38,665 nucleotides of DNA from an uncultured Actinomycetes bacterium. Its GTDB lineage: Bacteria > Actinomycetota > Acidimicrobiia > IMCC26256 > PALSA-555. Shown piece by piece: positions 8,149-20,268 of this stretch. The position numbers were made by a program, and so were the translations under genes. The notes under the pieces were generated by a model, which worked only from the letters and a program-made list of their open reading frames with translations, did no database searches and was not told the origin of the DNA. The stretch's first letter is position 1, and every line of letters begins with the position of its first letter. The stretch is taken from NCBI GenBank assembly GCA_903899845.1, contig CAIUKV010000144.1:1-38665 (forward strand). Direction: 5' to 3'.

Positions 8149-10043
8149 GTGGCCATGCTCGCGCGTGGCGGTCGGTCACCGTCGGGCCCGGGGGGCCCGT
8201 GCAGGCGCTCGTACACCGCCCGACCCACGGCGTCGGGCAGCCACGACAGCGCGAGGAGGTCCTCCTCGGCGCAGGCCCGCAGGGCGGTGACCGACCCCTT
8301 CTCCTTGAGCAGGCGGGCCCGCCGGGCCGGGCCCAGGCCGGGCACGTCGTCGAGCACCGACCGGGTGGCCCGGGCCGCCCGTCGGCGGCGGTGGTAGGAG
8401 ACCGCGACCCGGTGGGCCTCGTCGCGCACCTGCTGGAGCAGGTGGAGGGCCTCGGAGCCCCGCGGGATGCGCACCGGGTCGGGGTCGCCGGGCCGGTAGA
8501 CCTCCTCGAACCGCTTGGCCAGGGCCGCCACCGGCAGGTCCTCGAGCCCGAGATCCTCGAGCACCCGCACCGCGACGCCCAGCTGCCCCTTGCCACCGTC
8601 GACCAGGATCAGGTTCGGCGGGTACGAGAACCGCTTGCCCGCCCGGGCCCCCTCCTCGCGCTCGGCGAGGTACCGGCGGAACCGACGGGTCAGCACCTCC
8701 TCCATCGCCGCGAAGTCGTCCTGGCCGTCGACCCGCCGGACCTGGAACCGGCGGTAGTCGGACCGCTTGGGCAGGCCGTCCTCCATCACCACCATCGACC
8801 CGACGACGTCGGTCCCCTGGAGGTTGGAGATGTCGTAGCACTCGATCCGCAGCGGGGCCTCGGGGAGTTCGAGTGCCTCCTGCAGCGCCGTGAGCGCCCG
8901 GGCCCGGGCATTGTGGTCCGACGCCCGCTTGAGCTTGTGGCGGGCGAACGCCTCCTCGGCGTTGTGCGTGACCATCGCGAGGAGCTCCCGTCGGGCGCCC
9001 CGCTGCGGTGCCCGGACCTTCACCGGGCCGCCGCGCCCGAGGGCGAGAAACTCCTCGTAGAGGCGCCGGTCCTCCGGCTCGACCGGCACGAGCACCTCGC
9101 GGGGGACGTCGCCGGGGCCGGCGTCCCCGTAGAGCTGCTCGAGCACCTTGCCCACGAGCGCGGGCGGGTCGACCTCCTCGACCTTGTCGACGATCATCCC
9201 CTTGCGGCCCACGACCCGGCCCCGCCGCACGAAGAACACCTGCACCGACGCCTCGAGCGGGTCCTCCACCAGGCCGACGACGTCGAGGTCCTCCTCCTTG
9301 GCCGCGACCATCTGCTGGCGCTCCACGGCCTTGCGCACCGACTGCAGCTGGTCGCGCAGACGCGCCGCCCGCTCGAACTCGAGCGCGTCGGCCGCGGTCG
9401 CCATCGCCGCCTCGAGCCGGTCGAGCACGGGGCCGTGCTCACCGTCGAGGAAGGCGAGCAGGTCGGCGACGAGGGCGTCGTAGTCGGGCTTGGTGATCTC
9501 CCCCACGCACGGGGCCGCGCACTTCTCGATGTGGGCGTACAGGCAGGGCCGTCCGAGCCGGTGGTGGCGGTCGAACTTGGCCGGGGTGCAGGTGCGGATC
9601 GGGAAGGTCCGCAGCAGCAGGTCGAGCGTCTCCCGGATCGCCCAGGCGTGGGCGTAGGGCCCGAAGTACCGGCGCCCGGGCCGCTTCTCCCCCCGCAGCA
9701 CCATCGCCCGGGGCCACTCCTCGTCGAGGGTCACCGCCAGGTACGGGTACGACTTGTCGTCGCGGTAGCGGATGTTGAAGCGGGGCCGGTGGCGCTTGAT
9801 CAGGTTGTACTCGAGGAAGAACGCCTCGATCTCGTTGCGGACCTCGATCCACTCCACCGAGGCCGCGCTCGTGACCATCTGGCGGGTCCGGGTGGCCAGG
9901 GTCTCGGGCGGGGCGAAGTAGCTGAGCACCCGACTGCGCAGGTGCTTGGCCTTGCCCACGTAGAGCACCCGGCCGTCGGCGTCGAGGAACTGGTACGAGC
10001 CGGGGCCGTCGGGGATCGTGCCGGGGGCCGGCCGCGGGACCAT
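8145..10043 (-). CDS. uvrC: Excinuclease ABC subunit C
   Basis: UvrC makes both incisions around the lesion bound by UvrA-UvrB. Domains in order are: GIY-YIG nuclease (PGSYQFLDADGRVLYVGKAK, residues 14-33); a four-cysteine Fe-S region (CTPAKFDRHHRLGRPCL...EKCAAPC); a UVR UvrB-binding helix near residues 205-235 (ALEFERAARLRDQL); the RNase H-like nuclease (ECYDISNLQG, LILVDGGKGQLG); and a C-terminal helix-hairpin-helix (LDDVPGLGPARRARLL). The first motif reads GSY rather than GVY. The ATG at 10043 gives 632 residues. There is no useful Shine-Dalgarno, but GACAAT lies 6 nt upstream, so the mRNA may be leaderless. It is the first gene of the operon running to tpiA. Confidence 0.96.
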   Translation of the reverse strand: MVPRPAPGTIPDGPGSYQFLDADGRVLYVGKAKHLRSRVLSYFAPPETLATRTRQMVTSAASVEWIEVRNEIEAFFLEYNLIKRHRPRFNIRYRDDKSYPYLAVTLDEEWPRAMVLRGEKRPGRRYFGPYAHAWAIRETLDLLLRTFPIRTCTPAKFDRHHRLGRPCLYAHIEKCAAPCVGEITKPDYDALVADLLAFLDGEHGPVLDRLEAAMATAADALEFERAARLRDQLQSVRKAVERQQMVAAKEEDLDVVGLVEDPLEASVQVFFVRRGRVVGRKGMIVDKVEEVDPPALVGKVLEQLYGDAGPGDVPREVLVPVEPEDRRLYEEFLALGRGGPVKVRAPQRGARRELLAMVTHNAEEAFARHKLKRASDHNARARALTALQEALELPEAPLRIECYDISNLQGTDVVGSMVVMEDGLPKRSDYRRFQVRRVDGQDDFAAMEEVLTRRFRRYLAEREEGARAGKRFSYPPNLILVDGGKGQLGVAVRVLEDLGLEDLPVAALAKRFEEVYRPGDPDPVRIPRGSEALHLLQQVRDEAHRVAVSYHRRRRAARATRSVLDDVPGLGPARRARLLKEKGSVTALRACAEEDLLALSWLPDAVGRAVYERLHGPPGPDGDRPPRASMAT

Positions 10044-10049
10044 GCCCCC

Positions 10050-10055
10050 ATTGTC
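10050..10055 (-). promoter_or_regulatory. Putative -10 element of a leaderless uvrC operon transcript
   Basis: GACAAT matches the -10 consensus at four of six positions and is 6 nt before the uvrC ATG. This is the weakest of the leaderless-type signals listed here. Confidence 0.35.
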
Positions 10056-10101
10056 CCACCCGGGACGTTCCCCGGCCCGGGCCGAGCGTCCCGTGCGACC
10101 A

Positions 10102-10139
10102 CCGGACTCCCGCCGGACTCCCGCCGGACTCCCGCCGGA
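10102..10139. repeat. 11-bp tandem array upstream of uvrC
   Basis: Three exact copies of CCGGACTCCCG (10102-10112, 10113-10123, 10124-10134) plus a CCGGA remnant. It lies in the 269-bp divergent spacer between uvrC and nadA. No other structure in that spacer is convincing beyond a TACGCT hexamer at 10185-10190, which is too far (122 nt) from nadA to be called its -10 with confidence. Confidence 0.85.
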
Positions 10140-10312
10140 GGTCCCCGGGCGCCCCCGGGACACCCCCGGTGTCCCACGGGGCGTTACGCTGGCTCGCAGG
10201 CCGGCCTGGTACTCCGGTCGAACATCAGTCCCGGGGCCGACACCCCCGCGGTGGGCGACCAGGCTGTCCCCGCCGGCCACCACCGGGACCCCCCGAGCAG
10301 GACCCGAGACCG

Positions 10313-11413
10313 ATGCTCCGACTCCAGGCTCCGCTGCCGGACCGCTACACCCTCGCGACGCCCGAGGAACTCGCCGAGATGATCGCCGCGGCCAAGGCCG
10401 CCCTCGGCGACCGCCTCCTGATCCTCGGGCACCACTACCAGCGCCCCGAGGTCATCCGCTGGGCCGACATGCGGGGCGACTCGTTCAAGCTCGCCCGCTT
10501 CGCGGCCGACGACGACCGGGCCACCGACATCGTCTTCTGCGGCGTGCACTTCATGGCCGAGTCGGCCGACGTGCTCACCGGCCCGCACCAGCGCGTGATC
10601 CTCCCCGACCTCAACGCCGGGTGCTCCATGGCCGACATGGCCGACCTCGACCAGGTCGAGGAGTGCTGGGAGGCGCTCACCGCCGTGACCGACATCGACC
10701 GGGTCGTGCCGATCACGTACATGAACTCGTCGGCGGCCCTCAAGGCGTTCGTCGGCCGCCAGGGCGGCGCGGTGTGCACCTCGTCGAACGCCCGGGCGGT
10801 GCTCGAGTGGGCCTTCGCCCAGGGACCCGACACGAAGGTGCTGTTCTTCCCCGACCAGCACCTCGGGCGCAACACCGGGATCGCCATGGGCTACACCGAG
10901 GCCGACATGCGGGTCTGGAACCCACACCACGAACGCGGCGGCCTGACCGAGGCCGACGTGAAGGAGGCGACCTTCCTGCTGTGGCGGGGCTGGTGCTCCG
11001 TGCACCAGCGGTTCAGCCCCGACCACGTGCGCGACTTCCGGACCCGGTACCCCGAGGGCGAGGTGGTCGTGCACCCCGAGTGCCGCCACGAGGTGGTCGC
11101 CCTCGCCGACCGGGTGGGCTCCACCGAGCGCATCCTCGAGTGGGCGACCGAGGCGCCGCCGGGCTCCGTGCTCGGGGTCGGGACCGAGATCCACATGGTG
11201 CAGCGCATGGCCACCGAGATGCCCGACAAGACGATCGTGTCGCTCGACCCGCTCGTGTGCCCCTGCTCCACGATGTTCCGCATCGACGAGCCGCACCTGG
11301 CGTGGTGCCTCGAGTCGATCGTGGCCGGGGACCCGGTGAACCAGATCGCGGTGGACGCCGAGACCGCGCAGTGGGCCCGGGTCGCACTCGAGCGCATGCT
11401 CGAGATCACCTGA
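10313..11413 (+). CDS. nadA: Quinolinate synthase
   Basis: This [4Fe-4S] enzyme condenses iminoaspartate with dihydroxyacetone phosphate to quinolinate in de novo NAD synthesis. The ATG at 10313 (MLRLQAPLPDRYTLATPEEL, 366 residues) gives the family N-terminus, with AGGA about 10 nt upstream; the frame is open further upstream without homology. Substrate motifs are ILGHHYQRPEV and YMNSSAALKAFVG. The cluster ligands are C104 (NAGCSMAD), C257 (HPECRHEV) and one of C316/C318 (PLVCPCS). nadB and nadC are not adjacent, so this copy stands alone between two repair operons. It is transcribed away from uvrC and toward a methyltransferase. Confidence 0.96.
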   Translation: MLRLQAPLPDRYTLATPEELAEMIAAAKAALGDRLLILGHHYQRPEVIRWADMRGDSFKLARFAADDDRATDIVFCGVHFMAESADVLTGPHQRVILPDLNAGCSMADMADLDQVEECWEALTAVTDIDRVVPITYMNSSAALKAFVGRQGGAVCTSSNARAVLEWAFAQGPDTKVLFFPDQHLGRNTGIAMGYTEADMRVWNPHHERGGLTEADVKEATFLLWRGWCSVHQRFSPDHVRDFRTRYPEGEVVVHPECRHEVVALADRVGSTERILEWATEAPPGSVLGVGTEIHMVQRMATEMPDKTIVSLDPLVCPCSTMFRIDEPHLAWCLESIVAGDPVNQIAVDAETAQWARVALERMLEIT

Positions 11414-11432
11414 GCCGACGGGCGACGTCGGC
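11414..11432. terminator. Bidirectional hairpin between nadA and the convergent methyltransferase
   Basis: GCCGACG (11414-11420) and CGTCGGC (11426-11432) form a perfect 7-bp stem with a 5-nt loop directly after the nadA stop. There is no T-tract. The position between convergent genes supports a shared terminator. Confidence 0.55.
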
Positions 11433-11460
11433 CCGGCCCGGTCCGGTCCGGCCGCGGGGC

Positions 11461-12232
11461 TCAGGCCTGCTTGCGGGTCCGCAGCACCAGCAGCCGTGGG
11501 ATCGCGGCGGCGTGCGCGTACTCGGGCGCACGCGCGATGAACCCGGGCGCGGGCGCCGGCTCGTCCATGTGCTCCACCAGGAGCCCCCGGTCGGCGAGCA
11601 CGTTGACGTACCGCGACAGGGGCCGGTGCACGAACGGCAGGTGCACCCCGGGGGCCACCTCCTCGACCGACACGTCGTCGGGGAGGTAGGGGCCCAACCG
11701 CCAGTACTGCTCCTCGAGGATGTGGTCGTCGATCCAGCCGCTGCCCGGGGCCTGGAGGAGCGGGTGGTTGAGGAACAGCACGAAGCAGCCCCCCGGCGCG
11801 AGCACGCGCGCGATCTCGTCGATGGCGGGCTCGAACGGGTCGACGTGCTCGAGCACCAGGCAGGCCATGACGGCGTCGACGGCCCCCGTCGCCACCGGGA
11901 GCGCGGTCGCGGCGCCCCGGAGGTAGGCCGGGCCCCCGGCCCGGTCCCGGGCGGCGCGGATCTGGGCCCACGAGCCGTCGACCCCGATCACCTCGGCCCC
12001 GAGCGCGGCGACCCGGCGGGCGAGCTGGCCCTCGCCGCACCCGAGGTCGAGCACCCGCCGGAACCCGGCCAGGTGCGCATCGGCGAGGGGCAGGATCTGC
12101 TCCTCGTACTCCGGGTCGGCTCCCGCGGTGAAGTGCTCCTGCCACCAGGCCGCGTGGGTCTCCCACTCGGGGGCCACCCCCGACCCCGGCCCGCCCGGAG
12201 CGGACCGGTCGGGCCCCCCGGGCCCGGGCCGG

Positions 12233-12243
<11 letters not shown>
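11461..12243 (-). CDS. Class I SAM-dependent methyltransferase (Methyltransf_11 type)
   Basis: The Rossmann-like methyltransferase core is clear: motif [16 protein letters not shown] (residues 64-78), the acidic end of strand 2 at GVDGS (87-91), [12 protein letters not shown] before motif IV, and [14 protein letters not shown] as motif VI. The substrate is not recognisable. A C-terminal lid with [13 protein letters not shown] resembles proteins acting on small molecules rather than nucleic acid. The start overlaps the last 11 bp of uvrA, so it is likely co-transcribed with uvrA. The first 25 residues are Pro/Gly-rich and poorly constrained; they coincide with the uvrA overlap. Confidence 0.85.
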
Positions 12244-15094
<2,851 letters not shown>

Positions 15095-15101
15095 CGGGCG
15101 C

Positions 15102-15107
15102 AGGCTA
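15102..15107 (-). promoter_or_regulatory. Putative -10 element of a leaderless uvrA transcript
   Basis: TAGCCT, then 7 nt, then the uvrA ATG. The element sits in the 28-bp gap between the uvrB stop and uvrA, so uvrA can be transcribed independently of uvrB. Confidence 0.5.
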
Positions 15108-15122
15108 CCGGCGCGGCAACGG

Positions 15123-17153
15123 TCAGCCGGCGGCCCGGAGCTCGCGCTTGAGCTCGGTGATCTCGTCGCGCAGCCGGGCGGCCTCCTCGAACCGGAGCTC
15201 CTTGGCCGCCTCGCGCATCTCGTCCTCGAGGCCGAGGATCAGCCGGCCCAGCTCGTCGGGCGGGACCCCGGTGAGGTCGAAGACCGCCGACGGGGCCGCG
15301 GCCCGGCCGCCCCGGCCCCGGCCCCGGGTGGCCGGGGCGTCGTCGTCGCCCCCACGGGCCCGGACCATCGCCAGGATGTCGGTGACCTTCTTGCGCACGG
15401 TCTGGGGGTCGATGCCGTGCTCGGCGTTGTGCTCCATCTGGAGCTTGCGGCGTCGGCTGGTCTCGGAGATGGCCCGGCGCATGGAGTCGGTCACCTGGTC
15501 GGCGTACATGACGACCTGGCCGTCCACGTTGCGGGCGGCCCGGCCGATCATCTGGATCAACGAGGTCTCGGAGCGCAGGAAGCCCTCCTTGTCCGCGTCG
15601 AGGATGGCGACGAGCGACACCTCGGGCAGGTCGAGACCCTCCCGCAGGAGGTTGATCCCCACCAGGACCTCGAACTCCCCGAGCCGCAGCGAGCGCAGGA
15701 TCTCGACCCGCTCCAACGTGTCGACCTCGGAGTGGAGGTAGCGGACCCGGACCCCCAGCTCGAGCAGGTAGTCGGTGAGGTCCTCGGACATCTTCTTCGT
15801 GAGGGTGGTCACGAGCACCCGCTGCTCGCGCGCCTCCCGGAGGCGGATCTCGGCGACGAGGTCGTCGATCTGGCCCTTGGTCGGGCGCACGATCACCTCG
15901 GGGTCGACCAGGCCGGTCGGCCGCACGATCTGCTCCACCACCCGCTGCGACACCTCGAGCTCGTAGGGACCGGGGGTGGCCGACAGGAAGACGACCTGGC
16001 GCACCTTCTGGACGAACTCGTCGAAGCGCAGCGGCCGGTTGTCCATGGCCGAGGGGAGCCGGAAGCCGTGCTCGACCAGGGTCTCCTTGCGCGACCGGTC
16101 GCCCTCGAACTGGCCGTGGAGCTGGGGCACGGTCACGTGCGACTCGTCGAGCACGACCACGAAGTCGTCCGGGAAGTAGTCGAGCAGCGTGTAGGGCATC
16201 TCGCCGGGCTCCCGGCCGTCGAGGAACCGCGAGTAGTTCTCGATGCCCGAGCACACGCCCACCTCGCGCAGCATCTCGAGGTCGTAGGTGGTCCGCATGC
16301 GCAGCCGCTGGGCCTCCAGCAGCTTGCCCCGCTCCTCGAACCACGCGAGGCGGTCGGTCAGCTCGGTCTCGATGCCCTCGACCGCCCGCCGCATCCGCTC
16401 CCGGGACGTGACGTAGTGCGAGGCGGGGAACAGCACGAGGCGGTCGAGCTCCTCCACCACCTCACCGGTCAGCGGGTCGACCGAGGCGATCCGCTCCACC
16501 TCGTCGCCGAACATCTGGAGCCGGATCGCCCGCTCCTCGTAGGCCGGGTAGATCTCCACCGTGTCGCCGCGGACCCGGAACCGGTTGCGGGCGAAGGTGA
16601 AGTCGTTGCGCTCGTACTGGAGGTCGACCAGCCGGGCCAGGATCGCCCGCTGCTCGTGCTCCTCACCCCGGTCGATGATGAGGCACTGGCGCTCGTACTC
16701 GTCGGGGGCACCCAGCCCGTAGATCGCCGACACCGACGCGACGACGATGACGTCGCGCCGGCTCATGATCGCGGAGGTGGCCGAGTGCCGGAGCCGGTCG
16801 ATCTCGTCGTTGATCGACGAGTCCTTCTCGATGTAGGTGTCGGTGGTCGGCAGGTAGGCCTCGGGCTGGTAGTAGTCGTAGTACGAGACGAAGTACTCGA
16901 CCCGGTTCTTCGGGAAGAGCTCCCGGAACTCGCTCGCGAGCTGCGCGGCCAGGCTCTTGTTGGGTGCGAGCACGATGGTCGGGCGCTGCACCCGCTCGAT
17001 CACCCCGGCGATGGTGAACGACTTGCCCGAGCCGGTGATCCCGAGGAGCGTCTGGAACCGCTCCCCCGCCTCGATGCCCTCGGCCAGCGCGGCGATCGCG
17101 GCGGGCTGGTCCCCCGCCGGCGCGAAGTCGCTGACCATCTGCAGGGGCGGCAT
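15123..17153 (-). CDS. uvrB: Excinuclease ABC subunit B
   Basis: UvrB is the helicase-like damage-verification subunit of nucleotide excision repair. The 676 residues show [14 protein letters not shown] at the N-terminus, Walker [12 protein letters not shown] (37-47), the beta-hairpin region [13 protein letters not shown] near 95-107, DESHVTVPQ, helicase motifs V-VI ([28 protein letters not shown]), and a C-terminal UVR helix near residues 640-670 ([18 protein letters not shown]) that matches the one in UvrC. The ATG at 17153 was preferred to the Met at position 6 because family members have a few residues before VSDF and because TACCAT lies 6 nt upstream of it, a leaderless arrangement. Confidence 0.97.
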   Translation of the reverse strand: MPPLQMVSDFAPAGDQPAAIAALAEGIEAGERFQTLLGITGSGKSFTIAGVIERVQRPTIVLAPNKSLAAQLASEFRELFPKNRVEYFVSYYDYYQPEAYLPTTDTYIEKDSSINDEIDRLRHSATSAIMSRRDVIVVASVSAIYGLGAPDEYERQCLIIDRGEEHEQRAILARLVDLQYERNDFTFARNRFRVRGDTVEIYPAYEERAIRLQMFGDEVERIASVDPLTGEVVEELDRLVLFPASHYVTSRERMRRAVEGIETELTDRLAWFEERGKLLEAQRLRMRTTYDLEMLREVGVCSGIENYSRFLDGREPGEMPYTLLDYFPDDFVVVLDESHVTVPQLHGQFEGDRSRKETLVEHGFRLPSAMDNRPLRFDEFVQKVRQVVFLSATPGPYELEVSQRVVEQIVRPTGLVDPEVIVRPTKGQIDDLVAEIRLREAREQRVLVTTLTKKMSEDLTDYLLELGVRVRYLHSEVDTLERVEILRSLRLGEFEVLVGINLLREGLDLPEVSLVAILDADKEGFLRSETSLIQMIGRAARNVDGQVVMYADQVTDSMRRAISETSRRRKLQMEHNAEHGIDPQTVRKKVTDILAMVRARGGDDDAPATRGRGRGGRAAAPSAVFDLTGVPPDELGRLILGLEDEMREAAKELRFEEAARLRDEITELKRELRAAG

Positions 17154-17159
17154 CCGAGA

Positions 17160-17165
17160 ATGGTA
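17160..17165 (-). promoter_or_regulatory. Putative -10 element of a leaderless uvrB transcript
   Basis: TACCAT, 6 nt before the uvrB ATG, with no Shine-Dalgarno between. It lies immediately downstream, in the minus direction, of an 11-bp tandem array. Confidence 0.45.
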
Positions 17166-17175
17166 CGGCCGGGGC

Positions 17176-17230
17176 GGCTCGGTCCCGGCTCGGTCCCGGC
17201 TCGGTCCCGGCTCGGTCCCGGCTCAGATCC
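17176..17230. repeat. 11-bp tandem array between coaE and uvrB
   Basis: Four exact copies of GGCTCGGTCCC (17176-17219) are followed by a degenerate fifth (GGCTCAGATCC, 17220-17230). The next half-copy, GGCTCAGTC, contains the coaE stop codon. The array therefore abuts a gene end, like the arrays at 3200 and 38533. Confidence 0.88.
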
Positions 17231-17233
17231 GGC

Positions 17234-17842
17234 TCAGTCGGCGGCGTCGGCCCCCGCGGTCTGCAGCGCCGCCCAGATGCCTTCGACCTGGCGCTCGAGG
17301 TGCTCGAGGTCGCCGGAGTTGTCGACGACCCACGTCGCCAGGGCCCGGCGCTCCTCGTCGGTGGCCTGGCTGGCCATGCGGGCCTCGGCGTCGGCCCGGG
17401 GCACCCCCCGGCCCTCGAGCCGGTCGAGGCGCAGGGCGCGGGGCGCCTCGACCACGATCACGTGCTCGTAGCCCCGGGACCGGGCCTCGTCGGACTCGGC
17501 GAGGAGGGGGACGTCGCAGACCACCACCGCGTCGGGTGGCGCCTCCTGCATCCGGCGCAGGAACTCGGCGCCCACGGCCGGGTGCGTGATGGCGTTCAGC
17601 GCGGCCGTCGCCTCCGGCGTGGCGAAGGCGAGCGCGGCGAGGGCGGGCCGGTCGAGGTGCCCGTCGGGCCCGACCACGCCGGGCCCGAACCGCTCGACCA
17701 GCGCCGTGAACGCGGGCATCCCCGGCTCCACCACCTCCCTGGCGATGCGGTCGGCGTCGATGATCACCGCCCCCCGGGCCTCGAGGAGGCGGGCCACGGT
17801 GGACTTCCCCGAGCCGATGCCCCCGGTCAGGCCGACCAGCAC
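17234..17842 (-). CDS. coaE: Dephospho-CoA kinase
   Basis: The enzyme phosphorylates dephospho-CoA to CoA, the last step of CoA synthesis. The GTG at 17842 gives VLVGLTGGIGSGKSTVARLL with the P-loop at residues 6-14 and a 202-residue product; GGAGGT precedes it by 5 nt. The frame remains open upstream, but that part lacks homology and is Pro/Arg-rich. Other family motifs are IIDADRIAREVVEPG, ITHPAVG and VVVCDVPLLAES. In mycobacteria and streptomycetes coaE lies close to rpsA and polA; here the Tad pilus island separates them. Confidence 0.95.
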   Translation of the reverse strand: MLVGLTGGIGSGKSTVARLLEARGAVIIDADRIAREVVEPGMPAFTALVERFGPGVVGPDGHLDRPALAALAFATPEATAALNAITHPAVGAEFLRRMQEAPPDAVVVCDVPLLAESDEARSRGYEHVIVVEAPRALRLDRLEGRGVPRADAEARMASQATDEERRALATWVVDNSGDLEHLERQVEGIWAALQTAGADAAD

Positions 17843-18117
17843 GGTCCACCTCCGGTCGGAGCCCCGGTGGCGGGGGACGGTGGACGGACGGTTCCGGGGG
17901 GTCGTGCCGGCACGGCGCACCTCGCGATCGGTGGGCCCGGACCGCCACGGCCCGGGACGCTCCCATTCTTCCGTGCCCGGCCGCCCGGCGCCGCCCCGGG
18001 ACCCCCCGCGATCCGCGCCCGGATCCGCGCTCAAGTTCGGCCCGGAGGTGCCGATCATCCCGTCGGGCGTGGTGTTCGTGCGCCCGTCCATCCGGATCCG
18101 GACCCAAAGGGGCAACT

Positions 18118-18312
18118 GTGAACATCTTCGTCCTCAAGACCTGGCTGCAGACCAAGCTGGCCACCGACGAGCGGGGGGCCAACCTCGTGGAGTACGTGCT
18201 CCTCGTGGCGCTGATCGCCCTCGCCGTCATCGCCGCCGTCGTGTTCCTGCGGGGCCAGGTCTCCGACAAGTTCAACGACGCCGGCACGCAGATCCAGAAC
18301 AACGGCGCCTGA
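18118..18312 (+). CDS. Flp-type pilin prepilin
   Basis: This is the major subunit of a Flp/Tad type IVb pilus. The 64 residues show the family plan: a short positively charged leader ending in G20, the processing site ERG/ANLVEYV with Glu25-Tyr26, and one hydrophobic helix (residues 23-44). The mature pilin would be 44 residues. The GTG at 18118 follows AAAGGGG by about 5 nt. It stands alone on the plus strand and converges on the minus-strand tad operon, so the abundant pilin can be made from its own promoter. The 275-bp upstream gap (17843-18117) holds a twofold GATCCGCGC direct repeat but no clear promoter. Confidence 0.93.
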   Translation: MNIFVLKTWLQTKLATDERGANLVEYVLLVALIALAVIAAVVFLRGQVSDKFNDAGTQIQNNGA

Positions 18313-18328
18313 ACCCCGCTCCCCCCGT

Positions 18329-18363
18329 CGAGGCGCCCGTGGGCCCCGCCCCCGGGCGCCTCG
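18329..18363. terminator. Bidirectional terminator between flp and tadC
   Basis: A perfect 11-bp stem (CGAGGCGCCCG at 18329-18339, its complement at 18353-18363) with a 13-nt loop starts 16 bp past the flp stop and ends 27 bp from the tadC stop. There is no T-tract. It would stop transcription from both convergent units. Confidence 0.7.
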
Positions 18364-18389
18364 TCGCGTCCGGGGCCGGTCGCGACCGG

Positions 18390-19304
18390 TCATGCCTGCC
18401 CGAAGGCTCCCGAGAGCTGGATCAGGGCCGGGCCGAGGATGACGACGAAGATCGAGGGGAAGATGCAGAACACGAGCGGGAAGAGCATCTTCACCGGGGC
18501 GCGCTGGGCCTGGGCCTGGGCCCGGAGCCGCCGGCGGACGCGCATCTCGTCGGCCTGGCTCCGCAGCAGGCGGGCCACCGAGACCCCGAAGGTGTCGGCC
18601 TGCAGCATCGCCAGCACGAACGTGCGCACCTCCGCCACGTCGCAGCGACCCTCCATCGCCCGGAGCGCCTCGGCCCGGGACGACCCGATCCGCGTCTCGC
18701 CCAGCATCCGCCGGAACTCGTCGGACAGCGGGCCGGGCACGGCCGCGGTGGTCCGCTCGAGCGCCTGCTCGAACCCGAGACCCGCCTCCACCGAGATGAC
18801 GAGGAGGTCGAGCACGTCGGGCAGCTGCACGGCGATGGCGTGGCGACGGGCATCGGCGGCCCGTCCGAGCACGACGTCGGGAGCAGCGATCGCCACCCCC
18901 CAGCACACGGCGACGGCGAAGAGGGCGAGGCCCCCCGTCCACCGCAGCCCGACCACCACCAGCGGCACCCACACGATCCCCGACGCGAGGCCGAGGAGCT
19001 TCAGCGCGAGCACCTGGTCGACCGACGCCCCGCCGGGATTGCCGCCGAGGACGAGGGTTCGGGCGAGCCGCTCCCGGTAGCCGCCCGGCGAGGCCCGCCG
19101 GGCCAGCCGCGTGAGTCCCCCGACCACCGGCGCGAGGAGCCGGGTGCTCGCCGGGGCACCGAGCTCCCGGTCGCGGGTCGAGGTCGCCGGCGCGTCGTGC
19201 CAACGGTCCATCACCCGGATCCGGCCCGATCCCGCGGCGATCAGGGTGAGCGCCACCGCGCCGACGGCACCGGCGGCCAGGACGGCGAGCAGCAACGGCG
19301 ACAC
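18390..19304 (-). CDS. tadC: Tad pilus assembly membrane protein TadC (T2SF family)
   Basis: This is an inner-membrane platform protein of the Tad secretion machine, homologous to GspF. The 304 residues comprise an N-terminal membrane segment (1-24), two further membrane segments around 100-145, a cytoplasmic T2SF helical domain (about 155-265: AVQLPDVLDLLVISVEAGLG, FGVSVARLLRSQADEMRVRR) and a C-terminal membrane anchor (KMLFPLVFCIFPSIFVVILG). It starts 4 bp after the tadB stop and is the last gene of the operon. It is distinguished from TadB by position and by the PDVLDLLVISVEAG motif, which TadB lacks. Confidence 0.9.
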   Translation of the reverse strand: MSPLLLAVLAAGAVGAVALTLIAAGSGRIRVMDRWHDAPATSTRDRELGAPASTRLLAPVVGGLTRLARRASPGGYRERLARTLVLGGNPGGASVDQVLALKLLGLASGIVWVPLVVVGLRWTGGLALFAVAVCWGVAIAAPDVVLGRAADARRHAIAVQLPDVLDLLVISVEAGLGFEQALERTTAAVPGPLSDEFRRMLGETRIGSSRAEALRAMEGRCDVAEVRTFVLAMLQADTFGVSVARLLRSQADEMRVRRRLRAQAQAQRAPVKMLFPLVFCIFPSIFVVILGPALIQLSGAFGQA

Positions 19305-19308
19305 CGGC

Positions 19309-20268
19309 TCAGACCTCGATCGTCATGATCCGGCGCAGCCAGACGAACCCGACCACCGCCATGACCAGCGACACGCCGAGGGCGAGCACGCCGATCGGCG
19401 ACCCGAACAGCGTGGCCATGTACGCGGGCTGGGCGACGGAGAGGACGACCCCGCACCCGAGCGGGAACACCCCGAGGACCCACGCCGACAGGCGGGCCTC
19501 GGCGGTCAGGGCCAGGACCTCCTGGCGGAGCCGTTCCCGCTCCACCATCGTGGCGGCGACCGTGTCGAGCAGCTCGGCGAGGTTCCCCCCGACCTCCCGC
19601 TGGATGCGGATGGCCATCACCGCCCAGGCGAGGTCGACGCTCTCCATGCGCGTGGCCACGTCGTCGAGGGCGTCCTCGACCGGGCGGCCGAGCCGCTGCT
19701 CGCTCGTCGCCCGCTGGAGCTCCCGGCGGGCCGGGTCCCCGATCTCCTCGACCACGGCCATCAGCCCCTGCGCGAAGGAGAAGCCGGCCCGCATCGAGCC
19801 CGCCAGCAGGTGCAGCACGTCGGGCAGCTGCCCTTCGAACGCACGGAGCCGGGCCGACCACCGGCGCCGGACCACCAGCACCGGCGCCACGGCGACGCCG
19901 GCCCCGAGCAGCAGGGCCGGGAACGGCCCGAGGAGCAGGGTCGCCCCGACGACGGTCGCGCCCGCGACCACGGCGGTCCCGAACACCGCCTCGGGCGCGC
20001 GCAACGGCACGTCGGCGTGGTCGAGGGCCCGGGCGATCCGGTCGAGCATCCCGGCCCGCTCGGCCACCCGTCCGGTCAGGTCGACCATGTCGCGCACCCA
20101 CCGCGACGACGGGTCGGTGGCGACGACCCCCCGGGCGTCCCGACCGCCGCCGACGCGGACGGCCAGGTCGCGCGCCGAGACCGTGCGCCGGGTCACCGTC
20201 ACGCACCACGTCGCGAGCAGGACGGCGCCCGCCGCCGCCAGCCCGGCCAGCACCGGCCCGGGCGTCAC
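19309..20268 (-). CDS. tadB: Tad pilus assembly membrane protein TadB (T2SF family)
   Basis: This is the second GspF-like platform protein, thought to act with TadC and the ATPase in pilin assembly. The GTG at 20268 overlaps the tadA stop as GTGA and gives 319 residues; the frame runs further upstream but only over tadA. Features are an N-terminal membrane segment (VLAGLAAAGAVLLATW), two central membrane segments, the T2SF domain (QLPDVLHLLAGSMRAGFSFA, IQREVGGNLAELLDTVA) and two C-terminal membrane segments. It lies 4 bp upstream of tadC. Confidence 0.9.
   Translation of the reverse strand: MTPGPVLAGLAAAGAVLLATWCVTVTRRTVSARDLAVRVGGGRDARGVVATDPSSRWVRDMVDLTGRVAERAGMLDRIARALDHADVPLRAPEAVFGTAVVAGATVVGATLLLGPFPALLLGAGVAVAPVLVVRRRWSARLRAFEGQLPDVLHLLAGSMRAGFSFAQGLMAVVEEIGDPARRELQRATSEQRLGRPVEDALDDVATRMESVDLAWAVMAIRIQREVGGNLAELLDTVAATMVERERLRQEVLALTAEARLSAWVLGVFPLGCGVVLSVAQPAYMATLFGSPIGVLALGVSLVMAVVGFVWLRRIMTIEV

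Noticed and set aside
10140-10312. NAD-sensing riboswitch upstream of nadA
   Set aside because: The spacer is GC-rich and has repeats, but I could not identify a conserved riboswitch core. A covariance-model search would be needed to claim one.
17843-18117. Hidden small gene in the coaE-flp spacer
   Set aside because: The frames there are Pro/Arg-rich without start signals, and the open minus-strand frame is only a non-conserved extension of coaE, whose real start has a strong Shine-Dalgarno at 17842.
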